The notes beneath the pieces were generated by a model. That model was given only the letters and a program-made list of their open reading frames with translations, was not told the origin of the DNA and searched no databases. A program made the position numbers and the translations under genes. From Nonomuraea turcica (GTDB taxonomy: Bacteria; Actinomycetota; Actinomycetes; Streptosporangiales; Streptosporangiaceae): a stretch of 64,000 nt of DNA. The DNA is taken from positions 186,001 to 250,000 of the forward strand of contig NZ_JAUZQF010000014.1 of NCBI RefSeq assembly GCF_030718205.1, read 5' to 3'. Positions within the stretch are counted from its first letter, which is position 1. Each line of letters starts with the position of its first letter. Below are positions 9,384 to 17,805 of this stretch, one piece after another.

Positions 9384-10667
9384 ATGTCCTCCGCCACGCG
9401 ACGCCTGCTGACCGCCACGGCCATCACCGTCTGTGCACTGCTAACCGGCACCGCTGCCGCATTTCCGGACACCGCCCGGCAGCCCTTCGCCACCCCCGGA
9501 CCCGGCTGGAGCGCGACCTGGACCGCCGCACCACAGCGTCCCGGCACCAGCTTCACCCCCAACTGGTCACAGCAGGGCTTCACCCGCCAGACCATGCGCC
9601 AGATCGTCCGGATCAGCGCCAGCGGAAAAGCCGCCCGGATCCGGCTGTCCAACCGCTACGGCACCACCCCGCTCACCATCGACCACGCCACCATCGCCCG
9701 CACCGACCGCGAGGCCGCCATCGAACCGGGATCGCTGCGCCACCTGACCGTCCACGGCAAGCGCACCTTCACCGTCCCGGCCGGGGCCGACCTCGCCACC
9801 GACCCGGTGCCGCTGCACCTGGCCGCCCTGGACTCTGTCAGCATCACGTTCTTCGCGAGCCAGCCGACCGGCCCGGCCACCTACCACGCCCAAGCCCTCG
9901 CCACCACCTACCGGGCCGCCGGCGATCACGCCGCCGACGTCGGCGCCGCCGCCTTCACCGACACCTCACAATCCTGGTACTACCTCACCGGAGTGGACGT
10001 GATCCCCACGGCGCGCCGCGGCGGCGTGGTCACCTTCGGCGACTCCCTCACCGACGGAGCCGGCAGCAGCACCGACGCCAACAACCGGTACCCCGACGAA
10101 CTCGCCGAACGCCTGGCCGCCGCCGGCACGCCCCGCGCCGTGCTGAACCAAGGCATCGCCGGCAACCGCGTCACCGTCGACTCGGCCTGGTTCGGCGACA
10201 AGGCCACCGCCCGCTTTCGCCGAGACGTCCTCGGCCAGCCGGGCGTGCGCACCGTCATCATCCTGGCCGGCATCAACGACATCGGCATCGGCGAACTGGC
10301 GGCGGCGCCTCCCTCCCCGATCTTCGCCCCTTACCCCGACGTCTCCGCCGGTCAGGTCATCGCGGGGCTTCGCGAACTGATCCAGCTGGCCCACGCCAAG
10401 GGCCTGCGCGTGATCGGCGCGACTGTGATGCCGGTCAAAGGATCGGCCTACTACACCGCCCGCAGCGAGGCCAAACGCGAGGCCATCAACGCCTGGATCC
10501 GCGCCTCCGCCCCGTACGACGCGGTGGTGGATCTCGACCGCGTCACCGCCTCACCCGCCGACGCCGACCGGCTCAATCCCGCCTACGACTCAGGCGATCA
10601 CCTCCACCTCAACGACGCCGGGTACCGAGCCATCGCGGGCGCCATCCACCCGGCCGACCTCGGCTGA
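9384..10667 (+). CDS. Secreted SGNH/GDSL hydrolase
   Basis: A 427-residue exported esterase/lipase-like enzyme. Residues 1-26 form a Sec signal peptide (RR, hydrophobic core, then TAAA). About 40-190 is an N-terminal beta-rich domain. About 205-420 is the SGNH domain with block I GVVTFGDSLTDG (nucleophile Ser), block II GIAGNR (Gly), block III LAGINDIG (Asn) and block V DHLHLNDAG (Asp and His), so all catalytic residues are present. This architecture is common in actinomycete secreted esterases acting on acylated sugars or lipids. It starts behind GGGGAGAACC, 20 bp after the SnoaL-like gene, as the last gene of the TetR-flanked operon. Confidence 0.9.
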   Translation: MSSATRRLLTATAITVCALLTGTAAAFPDTARQPFATPGPGWSATWTAAPQRPGTSFTPNWSQQGFTRQTMRQIVRISASGKAARIRLSNRYGTTPLTIDHATIARTDREAAIEPGSLRHLTVHGKRTFTVPAGADLATDPVPLHLAALDSVSITFFASQPTGPATYHAQALATTYRAAGDHAADVGAAAFTDTSQSWYYLTGVDVIPTARRGGVVTFGDSLTDGAGSSTDANNRYPDELAERLAAAGTPRAVLNQGIAGNRVTVDSAWFGDKATARFRRDVLGQPGVRTVIILAGINDIGIGELAAAPPSPIFAPYPDVSAGQVIAGLRELIQLAHAKGLRVIGATVMPVKGSAYYTARSEAKREAINAWIRASAPYDAVVDLDRVTASPADADRLNPAYDSGDHLHLNDAGYRAIAGAIHPADLG

Positions 10668-10689
10668 ACGCCCGAACCCCGCCTGTTGC

Positions 10690-10743
10690 CGATCGCCTCC
10701 ACCTGCCGCACCCCCTGGCACCGCGAGCTTGTGGAGGCGATCG
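10690..10743 (+). terminator. Hairpin after SGNH hydrolase gene
   Basis: A perfect 13-bp inverted repeat, CGATCGCCTCCAC (10690-10702) and GTGGAGGCGATCG (10731-10743), begins 22 bp after the SGNH stop codon. The 28-nt loop contains a smaller TGCC/GGCA stem. There is no U tract, as is usual in this GC range. It could also be an old insertion end, since an IS982 fragment follows. Confidence 0.5.
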
Positions 10744-10768
10744 TGGACGCCGTGACATCAACCAGGGC

Positions 10769-11164
10769 GTGAGCGTCGCCACGAGCCTGCTGGCCGCCTG
10801 CGACAAGCTCAAGCGCAAGGTCCGCGCGCTGGGCGAGGGCGGCTCGTACGCGGAGATCCTCACCCGAGCGGGACGGAACCACGACGCCTACCTGGCTCAA
10901 CGCGGCGTCCGGCTGCTGCGCCCGTCCTACCGCAACTGCACACCTCGCCCGGGTGAGGAGCTCCTCAAACCGATCCGCCAGCTCATCGAATCGGTCAACG
11001 ACACCCTCAAAGGCCAACTCGACCTCGAACTGCACGGAAACCGCAGCCCACGCGGAGTCGGCGCCCGCGTCCCCCAGCGCACCCTTGCGATGACCGCCGC
11101 GATCTGGCAGAACCGCGCCACCGGCCAACCCATCACCCGATCACTGATCGCCTACGACCACTGA
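10769..11164 (+). pseudogene. IS982-family transposase, C-terminal fragment
   Basis: An open frame of 131 codons whose second half (GVRLLRPSYRNCTPRPGEEL, then LKPIRQLIESVNDTLKGQLD, then LTRSLIAYDH-like end) matches the C-terminus of IS982-family DDE transposases as remembered. The N-terminal two-thirds with the first catalytic Asp residues is missing, and the first 45 codons do not resemble the family. It is an insertion-sequence remnant, not an active transposase. Confidence 0.65.
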
Positions 11165-11175
11165 CCCGACCGGGC

Positions 11176-12159
11176 CTACCATTGACTTTTCCCGGGCGAC
11201 ACTGACCTGGATGGGGAGCCGTGGAGGTCGACCTCAAGACCGAGACCGCGACGCTCGGCTTCTTGATAGGCGATCCAGGCCAGGGCAAGGTCCTGCCACG
11301 GGAGCCCTACGGGGGCGTAGACGGTGCGCTGGCTGGGGTCGGTGCGGCCGGGGTGCTCGCCGCGCAGGATCTCGCCGAGGGTGGCGTGAGCCGCCTCCGG
11401 TGGCAGTCCGCTCGCGGCGAGCACACCCATGGCGGCGGCGAGCGGCCGGTCGTCAACGGCGAGCAGGGCGGCCTCCAGCACGTCGCCAGCTAGTTCCCGC
11501 TTACCGGGCTCATCGACGCCCAGGCTAGTGAGGTGCTGTCCGGGCCGGGTGTCGGCGAGGTGGAGCAGCGGGGCGCGCGACCACGTGGCCAGCAAGACGA
11601 TGTCGGCGTGCGCAGCGACCTCGGTGGCCGAGCCGACGCTGTGGCCCCGGTGGCGGGTGGCGAAAGAAGCTGCGTGGGCCGGGTCGAGGTCGTGCACGAC
11701 CAGCCCGTCCACGCGACGAAGCCGTCGCAGGCCGAGGACCATCAGCTCGGCCTGGGCGCCCGCGCCGATGACGCCGAGGACGGTCTTCTCCCCGGGATCG
11801 GGGGCCAGGACGAAGGTGCCGAGCGCCGCGGCCAGGCCGGTGCGCCAAGCGGTGATGGTCGCCGAATCGAGCAGCGCGAGCAGCTCGCCGTCCTGGCCGC
11901 TGTGCAGGCAGATGACCCCGCGCAGAGCGGGCCGGGCTCCGGGGAACTTGGCGTTGACCTTCACCGTGTAGGCGTCAATTTTGGGCAGCAGCCCCGGGAT
12001 CAGCGCGGTGGCGGTGCCCGGGAACGGCAGGTCGGTGCGGATGCGCTGGCCCGGGACGGCCGCAGCGTCGCTTTGGGTGAAACCGTCGCGCAAAGCCTCG
12101 ATGCAGGCGTCCGGGTCGAGTAGGGCGATCAAGTCATGGTGCGCGAGGATCCGGGTCAT
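11176..12159 (-). CDS. Ornithine cyclodeaminase / mu-crystallin family protein
   Basis: A 327-residue NAD(P)-dependent enzyme of the OCD/mu-crystallin family, which includes ornithine cyclodeaminase, alanine dehydrogenase, ketimine reductase and siderophore-precursor enzymes. Seen here: the N-terminal substrate domain with VKVNAKFPGARPALRG and TAWRTGLAAALG, and the central Rossmann motif VLGVIGAGAQAE near residue 130. Length matches the family. The exact reaction cannot be assigned. No siderophore or nonribosomal peptide gene is nearby, so a general ketimine-reductase or amino-acid role is as likely as ornithine cyclisation. It stands alone between IS and resolvase debris. Confidence 0.85.
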   Translation of the reverse strand: MTRILAHHDLIALLDPDACIEALRDGFTQSDAAAVPGQRIRTDLPFPGTATALIPGLLPKIDAYTVKVNAKFPGARPALRGVICLHSGQDGELLALLDSATITAWRTGLAAALGTFVLAPDPGEKTVLGVIGAGAQAELMVLGLRRLRRVDGLVVHDLDPAHAASFATRHRGHSVGSATEVAAHADIVLLATWSRAPLLHLADTRPGQHLTSLGVDEPGKRELAGDVLEAALLAVDDRPLAAAMGVLAASGLPPEAAHATLGEILRGEHPGRTDPSQRTVYAPVGLPWQDLALAWIAYQEAERRGLGLEVDLHGSPSRSVSPGKSQW

Positions 12160-12233
12160 GCGGATGATGCTTTCAGCTCAATGCGGATCAGCCCAATCCG
12201 AGTCTCATCGTTGATCTCTACGCAAAGCGCGGA

Positions 12234-12280
12234 GAAGGGTGTTGAGGTCGTTCGTCACGCATCGATCCTCAACACTCTTC
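12234..12280. promoter_or_regulatory. 14-bp inverted repeat upstream of OCD-family gene
   Basis: GAAGGGTGTTGAGG (12234-12247) pairs with CCTCAACACTCTTC (12267-12280) with one G-T mismatch and a 19-nt loop. It lies about 75 bp upstream of the OCD-family start and 15 bp past the end of the MerR/ECF fragment, so it could be an operator for the former or a terminator for the latter. Confidence 0.4.
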
Positions 12281-12295
12281 GTCGTCCCCGCACCC

Positions 12296-12577
12296 CTAAC
12301 GACTTAGCTGAGGACTCACTCGTCCTAGGTCTTCGGCGTCGGCCGGCGACGGCGTCAGCCGGCGGGCCAGGTTATGGCGCCGATGTCGTGCAGGGGCAGG
12401 GCGAGGCCGCGGGTACGGCGGATGAAGATCAGGGTGTCGACATCGTCCTGGCCGTACAGGCGGTTGCCGGTCGCGGTGCGCGGGGGGCAGGGCGCAGGGC
12501 AGGAGCCCGCGTTCTGCGTACAGCCACAAGGCCCGGTGGGTGAGCCCGGCCGCTTTCGCGGCCTGCCCGACGGTCAT
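12296..12577 (-). pseudogene. MerR-family HTH remnant fused to ECF sigma fragment
   Basis: The minus strand opens with MTVGQAAKAAGLTHRALWLY, the winged helix of a MerR regulator. A frameshift follows, and the remaining MerR part (NRLYGQDDVDTLIFIRRTRG) is in another frame. The DNA then switches abruptly to about 50 bp nearly identical to the region-2 part of the ECF sigma gene at 19.29 kb (NLARRLTPSPADAEDL in both), after which it ends. It is a chimeric dead fragment that records a recombination between two loci. Confidence 0.6.
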
Positions 12578-12885
12578 CGTCGCGCCCACCGCGTCTCTCC
12601 TTCACCTTGGCGTTGGGGATCGACCTTCACAGTGCGTAAAGGTTGTTGGCGTTTCAGCGTACGACAGGAGACCGGAAGGTTGCGGCCCTTGCGCTTGCCA
12701 GTGGGGATGATCAGGTCGGAGCGGATCTGCTCGACGGATTCGCCAGCGGCGCGGCGGCGCAGCACGGTGTGCAGCATGTCGTCGGTGATGACGGGCGGGC
12801 CACCGCCGTGCTTGCCCTTGCGGGCAGCGGCATCGAGGCCTTCCAGGGCGGCCTCGCGCGCGTTTTCGCGTTCGGTCTCGGCCAT
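12574..12885 (-). pseudogene. Serine resolvase/invertase C-terminal fragment
   Basis: The frame AETERENAREAALEGLDAAA followed by HGGGPPVITDDMLH and VLRRRAAGESVEQI matches the long helix E and start of the HTH of small serine recombinases (canonical AEFERxLIxERTxxGLxAARARGRxGGRP). The catalytic serine domain is absent, the canonical arginines are altered, and the C-terminus leaves the family after GKRKGRN. It is a remnant next to the integrase fragment. Confidence 0.6.
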
Positions 12886-13004
12886 TATCTTGAGCTGCCC
12901 AGAGGGCGTCCTTGATGTTCAGCAAGGTCACCGGAAGCCCTGTGATCTGCGGTTGTGACGTGGTTATCTCCTGCTCATCCATGACGTTGATGAAGGGGAG
13001 GTGC

Positions 13005-13896
13005 CATGCTCGTACAGCGTGGCGCGTTGCAGATTCACATCCGTGATCTTCGCTCCGTGTCCACGGACGTGGTGCTGGATGCCGGCAAGCACCTGCACCA
13101 CCACCAGCGGCGCCAGCCCACGCAGGCTGACCTGACCACCCTCGGAGACTGCGGGACAGGTCAGCTGCCAGTGCCGCTGGTCGGTGTCGGGAGCGGCGGT
13201 CACGGTGGTGCGCCACCGGACATAGTGGGTGGGACGGTAGCCGTGCTCGCTCTCCGACCGGCGGCTGCAGGCCGCCACCTGGCACGGCCAGAGCGGAGCC
13301 AACGGTCGCACCCACGGATCGGCCAGGAATGTCTCCATCGTCATGCCCGCACTCCGGCGGAACCGCCGCGAATGCGCCTGACACAGCCCGGTCCGCTGGC
13401 CCTGTCGTCCGCCTGGTGACATCCGCTGACAGCCGGGCATCAAGCAATCAGCCGGACTGGCCAGTAGCGGCGGCAACTCCGCCGCGGTGACGATCTCCTC
13501 CCGGCTCCGTCCCTCCCGCATCAACCTGGTGAAGCATCGATAGCATTGGCCGCCGATCTTGGTGCCGTGGGCGGTGGCGGTGCAGCCGTCCACCCGGCAC
13601 AACCTGCGGCCGAGCAGCGGATGCTCCGCTGGCAGGGACAACACCCGGCTCACTGGATCCCAGCCCGCCTCGGCCAGGAATACCGGCTCCAAAGCCTTGG
13701 CCAGCTGTGCGGCCGTCCCTTCGAGTGCGACGCCGTTCAGCACATGCCCGAACTCGCCGTCGACGCTCGCGGCCGCTGGCGCCGCCGGCGCCAGCGCCGC
13801 TCCGGTCACGAGGTCACTCCTGTCTCGATGCGCGGGCTGGGCACCCGGTCGACCGCGGCCCCGGCGACCGCAGGTGACCGCCGCGTCCTGACACAT
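13005..13896 (-). pseudogene. Large actinomycete integrase, zinc-finger N-terminal part only
   Basis: About 290 residues rich in Cys/His pairs: CRVDGCTATAHGTKIGGQCY, then CLMPGCQRMSPGGRQGQRTG, LCQAHSRRF, and WPCQVAACSRRSESEHGY. This matches the N-terminal zinc-binding region of a very large tyrosine recombinase found in actinomycete mobile elements. The frame collapses after KITDVNLQRA at about 13010, before the catalytic domain. The plus-strand integrase piece at 4.1 kb could come from the same family. Confidence 0.6.
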
Positions 13897-13989
13897 CGAA
13901 GGGCGGTTCTGCGGAACTTCTACGTGCTGTTGTGCATGGTGTGGCGTCCGTTCGTTCGTCCTGGCGGGCGGATTTGTCCTCGGTCAGGG

Positions 13990-14690
13990 GACGACTTCGA
14001 GCCCGCGCCCAGCAGAAGCGAGCCGATGACGTCGAGGTGGGTGTCGCGGTGCCCCTGTCCGGTCGAGGACCGTACGAGCCTCATGGCCAAGGGGAGAGTG
14101 ATCAGCCCGATCGGCACGTTGACGTAGAACACCCAGCGCCAGGCGTCCTGGCCCTGGGCTGAGGACAAGATCAGCCCGCCTACCACAGGACCGGCGGCGG
14201 TGGCCAGGCCGATCGTCGAGCCGAGGATTCCGAAGGCGCGGCCTCGTTCCGCGCCTGCGAAGTGTTCCTGGATGAGCCCTGAGTTCTGCGGGATGAGCAG
14301 GCCGCCGGCGACGCCTTGGAGCAGCCGGGCGGCGATCAGCGCTTCGGCGCTCGGCGCGGCACCGGTCACGGCGCTGGTCAGCACGAACGCGGCCAGGCCC
14401 ACCAGGAGCATGCGCCGCCGGCCGAAGGCGTCGCCGAGCCGCCCTGCCGGTACCAGCGTCAGACCCAGGGTCAGCGCGTAGCCGGAGACCACCCATTGCG
14501 CCGTCGCCGCCGGGACGGCGAACTCGCGCTCGATGGAGGGCAGGGCGACGTTCACGATGCTGACATCGAGAAGGATCATGAACATGGCGAGCTGCGTCAC
14601 TATCAAGGCCCGCCAGCGTTTTGGGTCCGGCGAGGCCCGCTCTTCTTCGTGCGAGGCGGGCGCACGTCCTCCTTCAGGGAGGCCTTTCAT
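13990..14690 (-). pseudogene. MFS drug-efflux transporter, truncated after six or seven helices
   Basis: The N-terminal half of an EmrB/QacA-type (14-TM, DHA2) proton antiporter: LLDVSIVNVALPSI in TM1, GRLGDAFGRRRMLL as MFS motif A, LLQGVAGGLLIPQNSGLIQE as motif C-like, and about six helices. Homology stops after DVIGSLLLGAG, and the last codons (SKSSPDRGQ...) are foreign. About 250 residues are missing, so it is unlikely to transport. The start ATG at 14690 is plausible but has only a weak ribosome site. Confidence 0.75.
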
Positions 14691-14721
14691 TTATGTCTCC
14701 GTGTGGGGAGCCGCCGGTCCT

Positions 14722-15627
14722 TTACGCCGCCTGAGGTGTCGGCGGTCTGGGGGTCATGTGGTCGAGGACCTGGAAGACGGCGGCCAGGTCGCGCTGTTCG
14801 AAGCCGAGCGTGCGTGCGGCGAGGAGGACCTCATCGGCGCGGTCGGCGGTGGGCAGCGGGATGTCCAGCTTCCGCGCCGCGTCCAGCGCGAGCTCGAGGT
14901 CTTTACGCATGAGGCGTAGATCGAACCGCGCCTCGTCGGGGAGGTGGAGTACGAGTGGCGCCCGTGCTTTGAGCATGGGGGAGCCGATCGCGCTGTCGGT
15001 CATCAGTTGAAGGGCGAGTTCGCGGTTGACGCCTGAGCGGTCGGCGAGGAGGAGGCCTTCGGCGAAGGCGATCATCTGGACGGCGAGGCTGATGTTGATG
15101 GCGAGCTTGAGCGTCAGCCCCTGCCCATTGGGGCCGACGTGGGTAGGCGTGCCGAGTTCTCGCAGGATTGGTTCCACTCGGCTGTAGGCGTTGTCGTCGC
15201 CACCGGCCATGATCGTCAGTGTTCCGGCTTGCGCCTGCGGGACGCTTCCCGATACAGGCGTGTCAAGCATGGTCGCGCCGCGTGCGCGCACGTGTACGGC
15301 GAGGTAACGGCTGGTTTGCGGGCTCACGGTGCTCGTCTCGACCCAGGTCGCGCATGGGGCGAGGCCGGACAGGACGCCGTCCGGCCCGTTGGCGATCGCG
15401 TTCAGGACGGCGTCGTCCGGGATGGAGCTGAAGAGGACATCCGCCTCCTCGGCGACCTGACGTGGCGTATCGTGCCAGCGCAGGCCTGCGGACACGAGCG
15501 CGTCGGCGTGCGCGCGCGTCCGGCTCGTCCCATGCACACGGTGTCCACGGGCGACCAACCGGCCGGCCATCGCGCCGCCCATGTGGCCGAGGCCGACGAA
15601 GCCGAGCGTGGGTGCTGTCATGGTCAT
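14722..15627 (-). CDS. 3-hydroxyisobutyrate dehydrogenase-like oxidoreductase (module copy 2, intact)
   Basis: A 301-residue NAD(P)-dependent beta-hydroxyacid dehydrogenase family member. Residues 1-165 form the Rossmann domain (GFVGLGHMGGAMAG near residue 9; DTPVSGSVPQAQAGTL substrate loop near 120), and 166-290 the all-helical domain with the catalytic-lysine block GLTLKLAINIS. Oxidises 3-hydroxyisobutyrate-, glyoxylate/succinic-semialdehyde- or tartronate-type substrates, or acts as an imine reductase; the substrate is not readable. The ATG overlaps the stop of the PrsW-like gene (ATGA at 15624-15627), so the two are translated together. It is the only complete one of three copies in the window. 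Confidence 0.85.
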   Translation of the reverse strand: MTMTAPTLGFVGLGHMGGAMAGRLVARGHRVHGTSRTRAHADALVSAGLRWHDTPRQVAEEADVLFSSIPDDAVLNAIANGPDGVLSGLAPCATWVETSTVSPQTSRYLAVHVRARGATMLDTPVSGSVPQAQAGTLTIMAGGDDNAYSRVEPILRELGTPTHVGPNGQGLTLKLAINISLAVQMIAFAEGLLLADRSGVNRELALQLMTDSAIGSPMLKARAPLVLHLPDEARFDLRLMRKDLELALDAARKLDIPLPTADRADEVLLAARTLGFEQRDLAAVFQVLDHMTPRPPTPQAA

Positions 15628-16568
15628 GTCCTTTCTTCGACGGCCGCCCTCACGGCCGTTGGTGTGGCCGGCGTCCGGCCGACCGGTAGCCAGTGCAGCA
15701 GCAGGGTCAGTCCGATCAGCACGTTCTGCACCAGGAGCCCCCAGCTCAGCACGGTGAACACGGGTACCTGCGTCGGTTTCAAGCGGGGCAGCTCCCCCTC
15801 GCTCGTGATCATCCACTGGGCGGTCGTGTCGGTGAGCATTGACGTCAGCCATCCGGCGATGGCCTGCGAGGCGTCCCACAGGGTCTGCAGCACGGCCACC
15901 ACGATGAAGTAGCCGACGACCGGAAGGCGCAGTCGGGGTCGCCCGCTCGACGTGCGCGACGCCGTCGCGAATAGGACGCCGCCCAGCACCGCGGTCCACA
16001 GTCCGTGCCCTACGGGGACCAGCACTGCGCGCAACGCCTGTGCCTCGATGAGGTTGGGCAGCGGCAGGCCGCTGGAGGTGAACAGCGCGTGGAAGGCGTA
16101 TCCGGTGCTCTCGAACGCGGCGAAGCTGAAGCCCATGGTCGCGCCGAGCATCATGCCGTCCCGCATCCGGTAGATGGGCAAGTGCCGGGCGATGAGCCAC
16201 AGCGCGGCCAGCTTGGCCGCCTCCTCGATCAGCGCGGTCACCGGACAGGCCCAGCCCGACACATGCACTGACAGTGCCGGGTGCAGGACCGAGGCGCCGA
16301 GCACACCGAGCGCACCACCGTAGAGGAACACGCCGAAGACCCGCTGGGCGGTGATTACGGCGTCGTTGCGCCGGAACGCGAAAGCGACGAACGTGACGGG
16401 AACCAGAAAACTGCCGATGAGAATCACGGTTGGAACCAGATTCACATTGCCGGTCGTGAACGTGACCAGCACGCTCGCGATCCACAATCCCCATCCGCCG
16501 AAAAAGACCTGGATCCAGCCGGGGCCAGGTACGAGATCAGCAGACGTTGCCGGCAGTGACGTCACCAC
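15624..16568 (-). CDS. PrsW-like intramembrane metalloprotease (module copy 2)
   Basis: A 314-residue integral membrane protein with about eight helices. It shows the conserved PrsW/CPBP-superfamily motifs in order: IEEAAK (EExxK), FAAFES (FxxxE), PVGHGLWT (His) and LWDASQ (Asp), a set thought to bind the catalytic metal. PrsW of Bacillus cuts the anti-sigma factor RsiW; the target here is unknown. The start is the first of two GTG codons behind AAGGGAGCGC. It is co-transcribed with and overlaps the dehydrogenase-like gene. Upstream lie the recurring motif and the last 17 codons of a histidine kinase. Confidence 0.85.
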   Translation of the reverse strand: MVTSLPATSADLVPGPGWIQVFFGGWGLWIASVLVTFTTGNVNLVPTVILIGSFLVPVTFVAFAFRRNDAVITAQRVFGVFLYGGALGVLGASVLHPALSVHVSGWACPVTALIEEAAKLAALWLIARHLPIYRMRDGMMLGATMGFSFAAFESTGYAFHALFTSSGLPLPNLIEAQALRAVLVPVGHGLWTAVLGGVLFATASRTSSGRPRLRLPVVGYFIVVAVLQTLWDASQAIAGWLTSMLTDTTAQWMITSEGELPRLKPTQVPVFTVLSWGLLVQNVLIGLTLLLHWLPVGRTPATPTAVRAAVEERT

Positions 16569-16662
16569 GCGCTCCCTTCCAGGACTCGATGCAGGCCATC
16601 AGCCAGTGCTTCTGATTCAGCATCCGCGGTCCCGGCCATGGCTGTCGTCCCGGCCAGCGGCC

Positions 16663-16712
16663 GTCTGGACTACCTGCTGGCTGGAATGCCGGCGTCCCGG
16701 CTACCGGCCGGT
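16663..16712 (-). promoter_or_regulatory. Recurring module-upstream motif, site 2
   Basis: On the minus strand this gap between the kinase tail and the PrsW start reads GGTAGCCGGGACGCCGGC then ATTCCAGCCAGCAGGTAG. The second part aligns base for base with site 3 (ATTCCAGCTAGCAGGTAG) apart from one position. Confidence 0.4.
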
Positions 16713-16751
16713 GGCGGGCAGCTCGGCCCGCAGCGTGGTGCCCTGTGCAGG
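16701..16751 (-). pseudogene. Histidine kinase C-terminal tail
   Basis: Seventeen codons, PAQGTTLRAELPATGR plus stop, match the last beta strand of the HATPase domain of the kinase in copy 3 (PAQGTTLVAELPFTEQ) and of the intact kinase at 23.7 kb. The rest of the gene was lost where the IS5-type fragment begins at 16745. Confidence 0.65.
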
Positions 16752-17206
16752 CGGTCTACTCGGGAAAGCATAAAACTCACGGCCTGCTGTTCCTGGCCCT
16801 CACCGACACCGCCGGGAACCTGCTGTGGATCTCTGCCGCCCGGCCGGGCCGGTCCTCCTGGATCACCACCGCCCGCCGCAACAACCTCGTTCAGAAGTTG
16901 TGCGAGGCGGGTCTGGGCGCGCTGGCCGATCTCGGCATGGTGGGCCTCGACGACGACCTTGAGGGCTCGGTCGTCATCGCCGGCCGCAAGGCCACCTGCA
17001 CCAAACCCCTCACCACCGCCGAGAAGCAGGTCAACCGGCTGATCAGTAGCGAGCGTGCCCCGGTCGAGCACGGATTTGCCGACCTGAAGGACTGGCGGAT
17101 CCTCACCAAGCTCCGCATAAATCCGGCTTAGTCCACCATGCTGCTACGCGCGCTGCTGGTGCTGATCAACAGCGATCACTCGGTGACAGATGATGAATCG
17201 CGATGA
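16745..17206 (+). pseudogene. IS5-family transposase, C-terminal half
   Basis: The frame YSGKHKTHGLLFLALTDTAG, then ARRNNLVQKLCEAGLGALAD, GRAPVEHGFADLKDWRIL-like end matches the C-terminal half of actinomycete IS5-group DDE transposases, including the late glutamate region. The N-terminal half is missing. A TAG stop after LRINPA interrupts the frame, and the expected end (MLLRALLVLINSDH) continues in the same frame beyond it. Its insertion probably truncated the kinase of module copy 2. Confidence 0.7.
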
Positions 17207-17243
17207 TCTCTCGCATCACCTGGGCGGGTACCCCCAAGCGAGG

Positions 17244-17699
17244 TTATCGCTCGGCTGGCACCCTCTCGGAGGGCCTGAGGAAGAAGATGCCGAGGGCCAG
17301 GATCAGGATGAAGGGGATGTCGGTCAGGAACTTGCTCCAGTAGCGGTCCAGGTCCGTGGCCGCCTGCGCGACCATGAGCAGGGCGTGGGCAAGATTGGCC
17401 CACATTGTGAAGGACAGGAACGACCTGTGGGCGAGCGGGTTCCGAGCCGCCACCAGGAGGAACACGCTCCACACGATGTAGATCGTGAACAGCATGGGCG
17501 GCACGTGGGCATGCTCGTGGCCGGAGCTGATGTCGTTCCAGATCGTCCAGTTCAGCGGGCCGCCGGCCTCCGCCAGCAGGGGTGTCTGCACGATGAACCC
17601 GATGAAGAGCGGCACGAAGATCGCGAGTGACATCACGCCGTAAACGCGTAGGAACGCGGCGAGGGCGCGAGGCCTTCTGTCCTGGTTGTGGTCGTCCAT
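17244..17699 (-). CDS. Small four-helix membrane protein (DUF6632-like)
   Basis: A 151-residue hydrophobic protein with four predicted helices: about 15-40 (RVYGVMSLAIFVPLFIGFIV), 60-85 (MLFTIYIVWSVFLLVAA), 95-118, and 128-145 (IPFILILALGIFFL). A short charged loop, SSGHEHAHVPP, carries four histidines before helix 2. It resembles the DUF6632 family from memory; function unknown. The ATG at 17699 follows AGAGAGG; a further ATG at 17726 adds nine residues without a ribosome site. It is divergent from an HxlR regulator, which probably controls it. Confidence 0.75.
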   Translation of the reverse strand: MDDHNQDRRPRALAAFLRVYGVMSLAIFVPLFIGFIVQTPLLAEAGGPLNWTIWNDISSGHEHAHVPPMLFTIYIVWSVFLLVAARNPLAHRSFLSFTMWANLAHALLMVAQAATDLDRYWSKFLTDIPFILILALGIFFLRPSERVPAER

Positions 17700-17738
17700 G
17701 TCGAGCCTCTCTCGTAGCCATTGCATGGTCGGACACTA

Positions 17739-17763
17739 CAACTCTTTAGTTGGAAAAAACAAC
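17739..17763. promoter_or_regulatory. HxlR operator candidate
   Basis: The 106-bp gap between the divergent membrane-protein and HxlR genes contains CAACT-CTTT-AGTTG-GAAAAAA-CAAC, three CAAC/GTTG half-sites around an A tract. The short AT-rich island is unusual in this DNA. Placement fits a divergent autoregulated operator, but the half-sites are short. Confidence 0.35.
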
Positions 17764-17805
17764 CATGAAGATGGATTGACAGACTATCGCTGGTAGGGTG
17801 GGAAC

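Noticed and set aside
12574..13896. An active integrative element (resolvase plus integrase)
   Set aside because: Both recombinases lack their catalytic domains, and no attachment-site repeats were seen.
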